A stretch of 46,426 bases of DNA, taken from contig JADHTP010000001.1 of the NCBI GenBank assembly GCA_016784945.1, positions 1 through 46,426 on the forward strand, written 5' to 3'. Numbering within the stretch: position 1 is the stretch's first letter; each line of letters begins with the position of its first letter. A model generated the notes under the pieces. That model made no database searches and was not told the DNA's origin. It saw only the letters and a list, made by a program, of their open reading frames with translations. This DNA comes from Deltaproteobacteria bacterium. Lineage in GTDB: Bacteria > Myxococcota_A > UBA9042 > DTJE01. Below are positions 8,351-16,900 of this stretch, piece after piece. The translations under genes were made by a program, and so were the position numbers.

Positions 8351-9454
8351 TCAATCCCTGGACGTGAACCGCCCGGCCTCCGTGTGGAATACCCGACATC
8401 CGGTCGGCTGACCACCCGGCACCGAGGTCCCGGTGAGGAAACTCTGGCCCGGATAGGCAGCCAGGTACTCCACCACCCGATCCTGGCGCGTGGCGTCCAG
8501 GTCCGCCAGGGCGTCATCCAGGACCAGCACGGGATCCACCTGGAGGTTGACGCGGAAGACCCGCGTCTCCGCCGCCTTCCAGGCCAGCATCAGCACCTTC
8601 CTCTGGCCCCGGCTGGCGTGCCCTCGCGCACGGTGGCCCAGCAGGTCCACCCGGAGGTCATCGGTATGGGGCCCCACGGTGGTCCGGCCCAGGGTCGTGT
8701 CCGTTGACCTCCGCTCGTGCAGACGCCGGCGAAGCAGGGCCCCGATGTCACCCCGGCCCGTGCCCTCGGGGATCCAGCGGGAGGCATACGACACCGCCAC
8801 TGACAGGTCTTCACCGGCCATGTCGTCCAGCGTTCCGGGCAGGTGCTCCAGGAGGCTGTCGAGGGCCTCCTTGCGGGCCAGAACCACCTGGCCTCCGGCC
8901 TCGGCCATGGCCTCCTCGCAGGCGTCCAGCACCCCAACGTCGAAGGACCCGCCCGGGGACTTCAGGATCTCGTTCCTTTCTCGAACCAGCTTGGAATACC
9001 GGCCTATCAGGGCCGTCCGGGACGGATCCAGGAGCACGGCGAACCGGTCCACCAGGGTCCGGCGTCCATCGGGACCGCCCTCGAGGATGGCCGGATCGTC
9101 GGGACTTAGAAAGGCCACGGTGACCCTGGACAGACATTCCCGCGATGAACGGACGGGATGGTCGTCCAGGGTGACCCGTCTGAAACCGCGCCCCACCCCG
9201 ATCTCGATGGTGTGCTCCCCCCGGTCGCCGGAGACCGACCCCAGCAGGTGGGCCGACTCGCTGTCGTGGGAAACCAGGTCCGTGGTCCGTGAGGTCCTGA
9301 AGGACCTGAGCCAGGACAGGAAGGTGATGGCCTCCACCAGGTTGGTCTTGCCCTGACCGTTGGCCCCCACCACGAGGTTCATGCCGGGACCGGGGGACAC
9401 GTCGGCCTGTCCGATGTTTCGAAAGTCGGTGACCTGGAGGCGGGTGATTCGCAC
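8351..9454 (-). CDS. recF: DNA replication and repair protein RecF
   Basis: RecF is an ABC/SMC-type ATPase that loads RecA at gaps with RecO and RecR. The 367-residue product has the N-terminal signature LQVTDFRN, Walker A GANGQGKTN near residue 30, the ABC signature region SRGQRK and Walker B VLVLDDALADLD near the C-terminus. The start is GTG at 9454 with only a weak ribosome site. It lies 26 nt below dnaN, the common dnaN-recF order, but no dnaA or gyrB is adjacent here. Confidence 0.96.
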   Translation of the reverse strand: MRITRLQVTDFRNIGQADVSPGPGMNLVVGANGQGKTNLVEAITFLSWLRSFRTSRTTDLVSHDSESAHLLGSVSGDRGEHTIEIGVGRGFRRVTLDDHPVRSSRECLSRVTVAFLSPDDPAILEGGPDGRRTLVDRFAVLLDPSRTALIGRYSKLVRERNEILKSPGGSFDVGVLDACEEAMAEAGGQVVLARKEALDSLLEHLPGTLDDMAGEDLSVAVSYASRWIPEGTGRGDIGALLRRRLHERRSTDTTLGRTTVGPHTDDLRVDLLGHRARGHASRGQRKVLMLAWKAAETRVFRVNLQVDPVLVLDDALADLDATRQDRVVEYLAAYPGQSFLTGTSVPGGQPTGCRVFHTEAGRFTSRD

Positions 9455-9480
9455 AGTGCGTGCGCCTGTGGGCGAAAGGC

Positions 9481-10602
9481 CTAGACCCTGACGGGCATGA
9501 TGAGTTGCAGTATCCCCTCGTCCTCGGGCGACACCAGCGCCGTGGCCGAGGAGTGGTCCTTGATCTTGACCGTGACCTCCTTGCCGGGCAGGGCGTTCAG
9601 GGCTTCGATGAGATACCGGTTGTTAAAGGCAATCTCCAGGGGTTCCCCGGTGTACTCCAGGTCCACCTCGCTGTGGGCGTCCCCCTTGTCCGGGTCCTGG
9701 GCCATGATCTGGATTCGACCGGCCTCCAGGGTCAGCTTGATCAGCGGGGTCTTTTCGGCGGAGATCACCACCGCGGCCCGCTGCACGGCCCGCACGATCT
9801 CCGAGCGATCCACGGTGAAGGACCACTTGAACTCGTCGGGCAGGACCCGCATGTAGTCGGGGTACTCCAGTTCCACCTGGCGGACCAGGAGGTACCCCGA
9901 CTCCACCAGGAAGACCACGGCGTTCCTCTGGAAGCCCAGGGTGACGTCGCCATCCACGTCGGCCAGGAACCTCTTCAACTCGTTGACACCCTTGCGGTGG
10001 ATGATCACCTCCAGGGCCTGCTCCACCTTGGCGTTTTCCACCAGGCGGGACAACCGGGATAACCGGTGGCCGTCCGTGGCCACCATGTCCATCCGCACGC
10101 CCCCGTCCGCGGATGCCACCTTCATGCAGATGCCGTTCAGATTCGGGCGCCCTTCGTCCGCCGACATGGTGAAGCCCACACGCTCCGACATCTCCAGCAG
10201 GAGGTCGCAGGACACCTTGACCTGGTCCGTTATCTTCGGTTCCTGCCGTTCGGGCAGGTTGGCCGGCAGGATTCCCGGCACCTTGTAGTCCGTGCGCCCG
10301 GCCACCAGTTTCGCCCAGTCATTGTCCATGGCCTTGAGGGTAACGGGCGCATCTGGAAGCATCCGGGAAGCGTCGAACAGGCTCCGCCCGGACAGGGCCA
10401 TCTGGCCTTCCGTCTTGACTTCGGCCGGGAAGGTGGTGACCAGGGTCACCTCGTATGATTGAGCCGTCAGGCGCACCGACTCCTTGCCAACGGATTCCAG
10501 TTGCACGTTCGCCATGACGCTGGACAGGTTCTTCTGTTCCGGGATGCCCTGCGCCTTGTTCAACGCGGTATTGAAATCCTTCTTTGCTGCGATGAATTCC
10601 AT
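9481..10602 (-). CDS. dnaN: DNA polymerase III beta subunit (sliding clamp)
   Basis: The beta clamp encircles DNA and tethers Pol III. The 373-residue protein begins MEFIAAKKDFNTALNKAQ and ends with IMPVRV, the clamp family's terminal hydrophobic-Pro-Val-Arg motif, which confirms full length. The ATG at 10602 fits the conserved N-terminus; upstream in-frame codons (to 10734) look unrelated and include the promoter. First gene of dnaN-recF-murA. Confidence 0.97.
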   Translation of the reverse strand: MEFIAAKKDFNTALNKAQGIPEQKNLSSVMANVQLESVGKESVRLTAQSYEVTLVTTFPAEVKTEGQMALSGRSLFDASRMLPDAPVTLKAMDNDWAKLVAGRTDYKVPGILPANLPERQEPKITDQVKVSCDLLLEMSERVGFTMSADEGRPNLNGICMKVASADGGVRMDMVATDGHRLSRLSRLVENAKVEQALEVIIHRKGVNELKRFLADVDGDVTLGFQRNAVVFLVESGYLLVRQVELEYPDYMRVLPDEFKWSFTVDRSEIVRAVQRAAVVISAEKTPLIKLTLEAGRIQIMAQDPDKGDAHSEVDLEYTGEPLEIAFNNRYLIEALNALPGKEVTVKIKDHSSATALVSPEDEGILQLIMPVRV

Positions 10603-10631
10603 GATCCAGACCACCGTTGAAGACCTGGCTA

Positions 10632-10661
10632 ATCCTAGTCTCAATTCTTCGACTCCGTCAA
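10632..10661 (-). promoter_or_regulatory. Putative dnaN promoter
   Basis: On the minus strand TTGACG (10656-10661, five of six matches) is followed after 18 nt by TAGGAT (10632-10637, four of six). It lies about 30 nt upstream of the dnaN start, inside the divergent gap shared with the kinase gene. Confidence 0.5.
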
Positions 10662-10754
10662 CCGACGTGACCGACGGGGTCGATGGCCTGTCGCGGCCCC
10701 GGAGACGGGTCTTCTGTTTCGCGTTATCCGGCATCCCTGCTAATATGGAGCGCC

Positions 10755-12059
10755 ATGTCGGAACGCCAGCGATACCGGGTCATAGAGAAAATCGATTCAG
10801 GGGGTATGGCCGAGATCTACAAGGCCAAGGCCTTCACCATGGACGGTTTTGAAAAGACCGTCGCCATCAAGCGGATCCTGCCCTCCCTGTGCAACCGCCC
10901 CAAGTTCGTGAACATGTTCCTGGACGAAGCGCGGCTCGCCATGCACCTGAACCACGCCAACATCGTCCAGGTGTTCGACGTGGGAAGGGCGCAAGGGACC
11001 TATTTCATCGTCATGGAGATGGTGGAAGGATCAAACCTCCGCCGGCTCTTCCAGCGCCTGACCGAGGTTGGCGCCCGCTTCCCCGTGCCCGTGGCCCTGT
11101 TCGTCATCACCGAGGCCCTCCAGGGCCTGGCCCACGCCCATGAACGCCGGGACTCCCACGGGAATCTCCTGGGCATCGTCCACCGGGACATTTCACCGCC
11201 CAACACCCTGATTTCCCAGGCCGGTGAGGTCAAGATCACCGATTTCGGCCTGGCCAAGGCGGTGACCCAGGTGGAGCTCACGGACCCGGGCATCGTGAAG
11301 GGCAAGTTCTCGTACCTGTCGCCCGAGGCCATGGACGGCCGCGCCGTGGACCATCGCACGGACATCTTTTCCCTGGGCGTGGTCCTGTGGGAGCTGCTGG
11401 CCAACCGCCGCCTGTTCCTGGGCAAGACCGAAATGGAAACGGTGGGACTGGTCCAGAAGACCGACGTCCCGGCCCTGACCCTGTTGAATCCGGACATGAC
11501 CGACGGCCTGGACAAGCTGGTCCGGAAATCACTGCACAGGGATCCCAGGAAGCGCTTCCATTCGGCCCGGGAAATGGGCGACGAGCTCATGGCCTACCTG
11601 TTCAAGAAGGGTCTCAAGGTCACCTCCTATGACCTGGCCGAGTTCATCCGCTCGGTGTTCGAAGCCCAGGCGGTGCGGGAAGAAGGGGCCACTCAGGAAC
11701 AGATCGGGATGCTTATTTCCGACGAGATCCTGAGCCTCTCCATGCTCCGGTACGCGGGACAGCCCCTGCCCGTGGAAGGCAGCGTGCCGGTCAGCGTGGA
11801 ACGTATCCAACTGGGTGGCCGGATCTCGGCGGAGGACATCAAGGGCTCACCCAATCCCAATGCCGAACCCCCCGTCGAACGCCCCCAGAGGACCGCCCTG
11901 GTGGAAATGCTGGAGGGTCGCGAGACCACCCCCATGTCGGCGGTGACCATTCCCAAAAGGAGCCCATGGACCTTGATCCTGTGGATCATGCTGGGTGTGG
12001 TGGGCGTGGGGACCATCAGTGCCGGGGCCTATTTCATCTGGGACATCTTCTTCAGCTGA
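10755..12059 (+). CDS. Membrane-anchored Ser/Thr protein kinase (PknB-like)
   Basis: A 434-residue Hanks-type kinase. The glycine loop reads IDSGGMAEIYKAK, followed by the VAK-type lysine in VAIKRIL. The catalytic loop is HRDISPPN and the Mg loop is DFG, then an APE-equivalent SPEAM. HRDISPPN/HRDVSPQN loops are typical of myxobacterial kinases (the commoner form is HRDLKPxN). A Pro-rich linker leads to one membrane helix near the C-terminus (residues about 405-430), so the catalytic domain faces the cytosol. The ATG at 10755 has GGAG 4 nt upstream. TAATAT at 10741-10746 could be a -10 element giving an almost leaderless mRNA, though no clear -35 is seen. Target unknown. Confidence 0.92.
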   Translation: MSERQRYRVIEKIDSGGMAEIYKAKAFTMDGFEKTVAIKRILPSLCNRPKFVNMFLDEARLAMHLNHANIVQVFDVGRAQGTYFIVMEMVEGSNLRRLFQRLTEVGARFPVPVALFVITEALQGLAHAHERRDSHGNLLGIVHRDISPPNTLISQAGEVKITDFGLAKAVTQVELTDPGIVKGKFSYLSPEAMDGRAVDHRTDIFSLGVVLWELLANRRLFLGKTEMETVGLVQKTDVPALTLLNPDMTDGLDKLVRKSLHRDPRKRFHSAREMGDELMAYLFKKGLKVTSYDLAEFIRSVFEAQAVREEGATQEQIGMLISDEILSLSMLRYAGQPLPVEGSVPVSVERIQLGGRISAEDIKGSPNPNAEPPVERPQRTALVEMLEGRETTPMSAVTIPKRSPWTLILWIMLGVVGVGTISAGAYFIWDIFFS

Positions 12060-12083
12060 CCCGGATCAATCCCGAACACGGCG

Positions 12084-13238
12084 TTATTTCCTTTGGGTCT
12101 TTCCGGGCGGAGGCCGGCGCATCTTCACGGGCTGGGGGATCCGTTTCACACGGGATCGAATGCCTGATCGCGTGCGGGCCCCCGACCCACGGCCCAGGGT
12201 ATAGGGCACCTCGATGACAGGTTGGTCCTTCCGGTTCGTCCGGACCTGGACCTTGCCGCTGGTCTTGTCGGGCTTTGTCGCAAGGGTCAGATGCGCGACC
12301 CACTGGCCGTTCACCTGCTCCACCTTGCCGGTCACGAAGCCCGCCGGGTCCTTGACGCCCTTCAGCTTGAAGGCCTTCTTCGACAGGGAAGAAACGCGCA
12401 CGTCCACGATCTGCGCCTGTTTTTCCTTGAAATCGGAAAAGAAGACCCGGGGCGGGTCGGTCCACAGGTCGTTCGAAACCGTCCCGCTCACCGTGAGCCG
12501 CAGGGTCTTGGGATTGTCCAGGTTGGTGGTGGCCATCACGCTTTCCGAGAGCCGGCCGGGCTTGTCGCCGGCGGTCACGGTGACCTCCAGAGTGGGTCCA
12601 CCCTTGCCTTCCACCAGTTTGGCGGACACCCTCCCGGGATTGGACGGCTTGATCTGGGTGATCTTGAACTTGCCCGGATCACGGGCCACCACCTTCACGG
12701 TCTGGGTCTTCTTCTCGCCCCGCGCCACCCGCCCCAGCCTGACATAGGCCGGTTCGAAGGCGGCGATGACTTCCACGTCCCCGCTGAGCGTGAGCGTGAA
12801 CTTCGGTTGCTTGGGGTCGTTGGACGACACCGTCACCGACTTCTTGAGCTTGCCCTTGCGTCCACGGGAACTGACCTTGACTTCGATTTTTCCTTCCCCG
12901 CCCGGGGGAACGTCGGTCGCCGAAACGACGGCCGCCGTACAGCCTCAACCACCCCTCGCGGACAGGATGTTGAGCACGTCGTCACCCACGTTCCTGATGG
13001 TGAACACATGCTTCATTTCATCGCCCTGGACCACCTTCCCGTACTCGTGAAGTGGTTTGTCGCAGGCAATCACGGGGCCCTTCTTGCCGGCCTTGTCCGT
13101 CTTGGCGGGCGCGGACGCCTTGGGGGGCGCCTTGTCGGGCGGGTCGGACTTGGGGGTTTCGCCGCCCTTGCAGCCCCACAGCCCGGCCAGGGCCAGGGCG
13201 CCGGCCGCCAGCCACGGCATCATTCTTTTCAGTCTCAA
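12084..13238 (-). CDS. DUF1573-type lipoprotein, candidate selenoprotein (in-frame TGA 12945-12947)
   Basis: The frame gives 384 residues if the TGA at codon 98 is read as selenocysteine. The start is TTG at 13238, with GGAGG 5 nt upstream; then a lipoprotein signal LALAGLWGC and a Lys/Pro/Ala-rich linker. The DUF1573 (ASH-like) domain runs EYGKVVQGDEMKHVFTIRN ... ILSARGG-(TGA)-GCTAAVVS ... VPPGGEGKIEV ... VTVSSNDPKQP. In this family the strand after the 'IRNVGD' segment ends in a conserved CGCT; here the TGA replaces the first Cys and the next codons give GCT. More Ig/ASH-like repeats follow for about 280 codons with no further stop or shift. A GC-rich hairpin is possible 9-40 nt after the TGA. 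Alternatives: a fresh nonsense mutation or a sequence error. The role of DUF1573 proteins is largely unknown. Confidence 0.6.
12907..12938 (-). promoter_or_regulatory. Possible SECIS-like hairpin after the in-frame TGA
   Basis: Counting from the TGA on the minus strand, CGUCG at +15 to +19 pairs with CGACG at +30 to +34, and flanking GG pairs with CC pairs extend the stem to about nine base pairs with small bulges. The apical loop begins 20 nt after the TGA, within the distance known for bacterial SECIS elements. Against it: the loop lacks a G in its first two positions, and GC-rich coding DNA often folds this way. Confidence 0.3.
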
Positions 13239-13278
13239 TTTCACCTCCGCATTCCCTCGAGGCCCGGACTCCGGAACC

Positions 13279-13803
13279 TCAGTCGTTGAAGATGTAGTCA
13301 TACCAGAACCGCTTGCTTCTGTCCTGCGTGAGATCCACATGGATGTGCTTGATCTGGGTGTAGGCCAGCGGTCCCTGGGGCCCCAGTTCCCTGCCCACCA
13401 CGGAACCGGCGCCGATGAGCACGTTGAGCACGCCTTCCGGCAACCCGGCCTCCATGGCGCATGATGACCATCATGGTGGTCTTCCGGATGGTTGCCCCAC
13501 CGTCTTTCGCTTCCAGTTGCGCCAGCTCGAATTACTTTTCCTTCAGCTTTTCACACACATTGTACAGGATCCGGGTAGAGGATCCGGGTACAGGATCCGG
13601 GCCCTCTCCTTTGGCTCCAGTCCGCTCCAAACGCCGGAGTCGAAGGACTTTCGGGCGGCCTCCACCGCCCGCTTCGCATCGCCCTCGGTGGCCACCGGTA
13701 CTTCGGCAATGGGTTCCTCGGTGGCAGGGTTGAAGGTGGGCCTGGTCTCCCCGGATTCGGCGTCCACGAACTGGCCGTCGATCAGCATCCGGTAGCGATC
13801 CAT
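13279..13803 (-). pseudogene. Aldehyde dehydrogenase pseudogene, both ends kept
   Basis: Starting at ATG 13803 (with AGGAAAGG upstream) the sequence reads like a normal NAD(P)-dependent aldehyde dehydrogenase: LIDGQFVDAESGET, FNPATEEPIAEVP, then LEPKERARIL. Three 13-bp copies then break the frame; beyond them the old frame resumes as ILYNVCEKLKEK, meets a TAA where Tyr is usual, and continues FELAQLEAKDGGATIRKTT. It jumps to MEAGLPEGVLNVLIGAGS (the NAD-binding region) and from there, at GREL, straight into the C-terminus ELGPQGPLAYTQIKHIHVDL ... FWYDYIFND and TGA (13279-13281). The whole catalytic centre, including the Cys and Glu, is missing. The GREL join fits a deletion between short repeats, since GREL is found at both places in intact enzymes. 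Confidence 0.85.
13563..13601. repeat. 13-bp tandem triplication
   Basis: Three head-to-tail copies of TACAGGATCCGGG (the middle one has TAGAG instead of TACAG). In the dehydrogenase remnant they add 26 nt and shift the frame. The unit copies the local coding sequence for RILY, so it arose by slippage or short duplication. Confidence 0.85.
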
Positions 13804-13883
13804 GACCTTTCCTCGACAGTGATTCAGTTCGCATTCTATCCAGTCCACGAACCCTGATCAACGCCGGTGGATTCGGATTCCAC

Positions 13884-13913
13884 TTGCTCCACTGTGCCCT
13901 GGAACCGTAGAAT
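13884..13913 (+). promoter_or_regulatory. Putative promoter of the TPR gene
   Basis: TTGCTC (13884-13889) and TAGAAT (13908-13913, five of six) are separated by 18 nt and lie about 60 nt upstream of the AGGAGG-led start at 13972. Only this pairing, not experiment, supports it. Confidence 0.35.
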
Positions 13914-13971
13914 GGCATCCTCCGAACCTTAGCGGCGCCCGGGAAACGGTTGGCCCTTCAGGAGGACCGAA

Positions 13972-16900
13972 ATGAACTGGATGGACTTGCAGCGAAACCT
14001 GCCCGCGCACCTCGGGGTGCCGTTTAGGCTTTCCTTCGAAGCCGCCACGGGACGCTACGCCTGCGCCTGCCTGCTGTTTGGCGGGCACCGGCTCCTGAGG
14101 TGGGTCCTGGCCTGTCGGGACGGCTGGTCCGCCGACGGACTCGTCAAGCCCCGCATGGAGGATCTGGGCAAGGCCTTGCTCAAGGCCGGAAAGAAAAAGA
14201 AGAAAGGCGCCAAGGGACCCTTGACCGCGGCGGTGAAGAAGGCCCTGAAGGACAAGGACGCGGAACAGGCGATCAACGACCTCCTGACCGCGACCGAACT
14301 GTTCCTTTCACCCGACATGGTATCGGGAACGGAAGACGCCACCGCGCTGGCCGGCGAATGCGGCGATATCCTCCACCGCCTCGCCACCGCGTTCGAGCCG
14401 GTGCTGGAAGTGACGCCCGTGACCGGCGGCCCCAAGGGACCGGACACCCTCTTCGGCTGGTCGGGACCCGGCGGGCACGGCGCCTCACGGGCGACCCACG
14501 GCTTCACGTCCCCGGTCACGGCCCTGCTCCTGCCCGGCAGCGACGAACCGGCGGAACAGGGTCCAGCCACGGCCACCGAGCCCCCTGCCCCCCTGCTGCC
14601 CTGCGCGGGGCCGAAAGGCGGAGGCTGGTGGGAATGCCCCAACGGCCGGGTGTACGACGCCGACGGCCTGCCGGCGGCGCCACTCATGAACCTTACGCCG
14701 GCGGGCGCCCTGGGGCGGCTCCTGTTCTGGAACCTGTCATCCGACGAGAACCCCGTCCACTTGGCCGATAGGCTGGTGGACACGGGGTCTCCCGAAGCGG
14801 GCGGCGTTCTCCTGGTGACCGCGGTGGCGACCCAGGCGGAAACCGTGTCTCCCGAGTCCTTCGAGGAGGCGGTCCATTTCCTGGCGGAAAACGAACTGCA
14901 GGAGCAGGGTGAGGCCCTCACCGCCTTCTTCGTGGAAGGTATGGAAGCCCTTGAGGCCCGGCTCCGCGAAGCCGACGACCTGAAGGGTGTGTCCGACGTC
15001 CTGCTGAAACGACAGCAGCTCGAAAAAGGTCCGCAGAAGGTCCTGACCCTGTCCCGTCTGGCGAACCTGTTCCGCGAGAAGCTCGATGATCCGGATGCCG
15101 GATTCGTCTGCCTGGTGAGCGCCCTGGAGGAGGCCCCGGATGACGACACCATCCTCGGGGACCTGGTGGAGGAAGCGGGTCGGTCCGGCAAGGAAAAAGA
15201 GGCCGCAGAGCGCCTGTTGGAGCTGGCCGGCGAACAGGCGGGAGACGGACGGGAGGCCCTGTCGCGGGCCGCGGGGCAACTGTACATGGCGGGGGAACCG
15301 GACCCCGAAAAGGCCGCGGCGGCCATGAAGATCGCCCTTGAATCCGCTCCCGAGGACATAGACCTGCTTCAGGCGGCTTCCGACGTAGCAATCAAACTGG
15401 GAGACCACACCTGGCTGGAGGAGCTTTTCGTCGGGCGTCGGGACCACGCCGCAGACAACGCGTCGCGCCTGGAGGCCGTGCTGGCCCTGGCCCTGCTGTA
15501 CCAGGAGGAGCGGCCGGAAGAGGCTGCGGACCTGTATCACCAGGCCCTGATCCTGGACCCGAATCACCAGGAGTCCTTCGAGGCCCTGGTGGCCATCCGA
15601 CTGAAGATGGGCAAACCCGAGGTTGTCCGGGAGGAATGCGAGGGCCTCCTCACCAGGACCTTCGACCCGGCCATGCGCGCCGACATCCTGAAGCGGTACG
15701 CCTCGCTGATGATGGACGTGTTCAAGGACGAAGCGGCGGCGGCCAGGGCACTGTCCGAGGCCCTGCTGCTGGACCCCGAGGATGGCACCATCCCGGACCT
15801 GCTGGGCACCCTGTACGAGGGCCTGGGCGAATGGAGACGACTCATCGGTTTCCTGCGCCGCCGGGCCAACGCGGAGCCGGACAACGCCACCCATCACCTC
15901 CTGCAAATGGCCGAGATCGCCCGCCGGAACCTGGAGGACACGGACGCGGCACTGGGATTCCTGACAGAGGCGGCGGCCCTGGCGCCCGACGATCAGGAGC
16001 CGCGCAGACTCATCCGGACCCTCCACGAGGAACTGGGACTCTGGGCCGACGTGGCCCGGGACCTGGAAGAATCGGCCGGCAAGGCCCCGGCGGAAGACCG
16101 GATGGAGATCCTGACGAACCTGGGCACGCTGTATCTCGATCGCCTGTCACTGAGGGGGCGGGCCAAGGACACCTTGTGGCGGGCCCTGGAATCGGCCCCG
16201 TCCGCCGCCAGGGCGGACCTGGCGGGACGGTTGGCGGCCCTGCACCGGGAGGACGGCGAGAACGAACGGGAATTCGACGCGCTGAAGGCCGCCGTGGAGG
16301 CCATGGGCGATGACGAAAAGGCCGCGGACCTCTACGCGGAGATGGGCCGCCTGGCCATGGAACCGCCACAGGACGAGGAATCCGCGCGTAAGTCCCTGGA
16401 AAAGGCCGTGGCATTGAACCCGGTCCACACGGAAGCCGTGGAACGCCTGGCGGGCATGCTGCTGGAACATAACGAGCCCGAAAGGGTGATCACCCTGGTC
16501 GAACCACTGGCAGCCAAGGCCGCACAGGACGAAGACTCCGACGCGGAACGCCGCCTGAGGCTCCTGGGCGCCGGGGCCGCCATGAAATGCGCCGACCACG
16601 AGGCCGCAGCGGCCCAGTACGCGAGGGCCGTGGAACTGGACCCGGCGGACCACCGGACCCAGGTCATCCTGGGGCGACTCCAGGCCCAGGCGGGCCAGGA
16701 CAAGGAGGCATCCGAACTGCTGACGGCCGTGCTGGAGGAGGCCGGTGAATCGCTGACTCCCATGGACCGGATCGAAGTGCTCCACACGGTGGCGGGTTGC
16801 GCCACGCGCCAGGGAGACCATGCCAAGGCACTGGACATGCTGGACTCTGCCTACCGCCTGAGAGGCACGGTGGACGGGCAGTCCCTGAGGGACCTCGCTG

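Noticed and set aside
10603..10754. Possible oriC next to dnaN
   Set aside because: No dnaA gene and no cluster of DnaA boxes; only one weak TTATCC-like site is seen.
12837..13340. Two separate genes at the DUF1573 locus, or a frameshift
   Set aside because: Both parts are in the same frame, separated only by one TGA, and together make one continuous DUF1573 domain; no second start or ribosome site suits the downstream part.
13532..13918. An independent small gene overlapping the aldehyde dehydrogenase remnant
   Set aside because: It is the alternate frame of the remnant beyond the 13-bp triplication, with no ribosome site.
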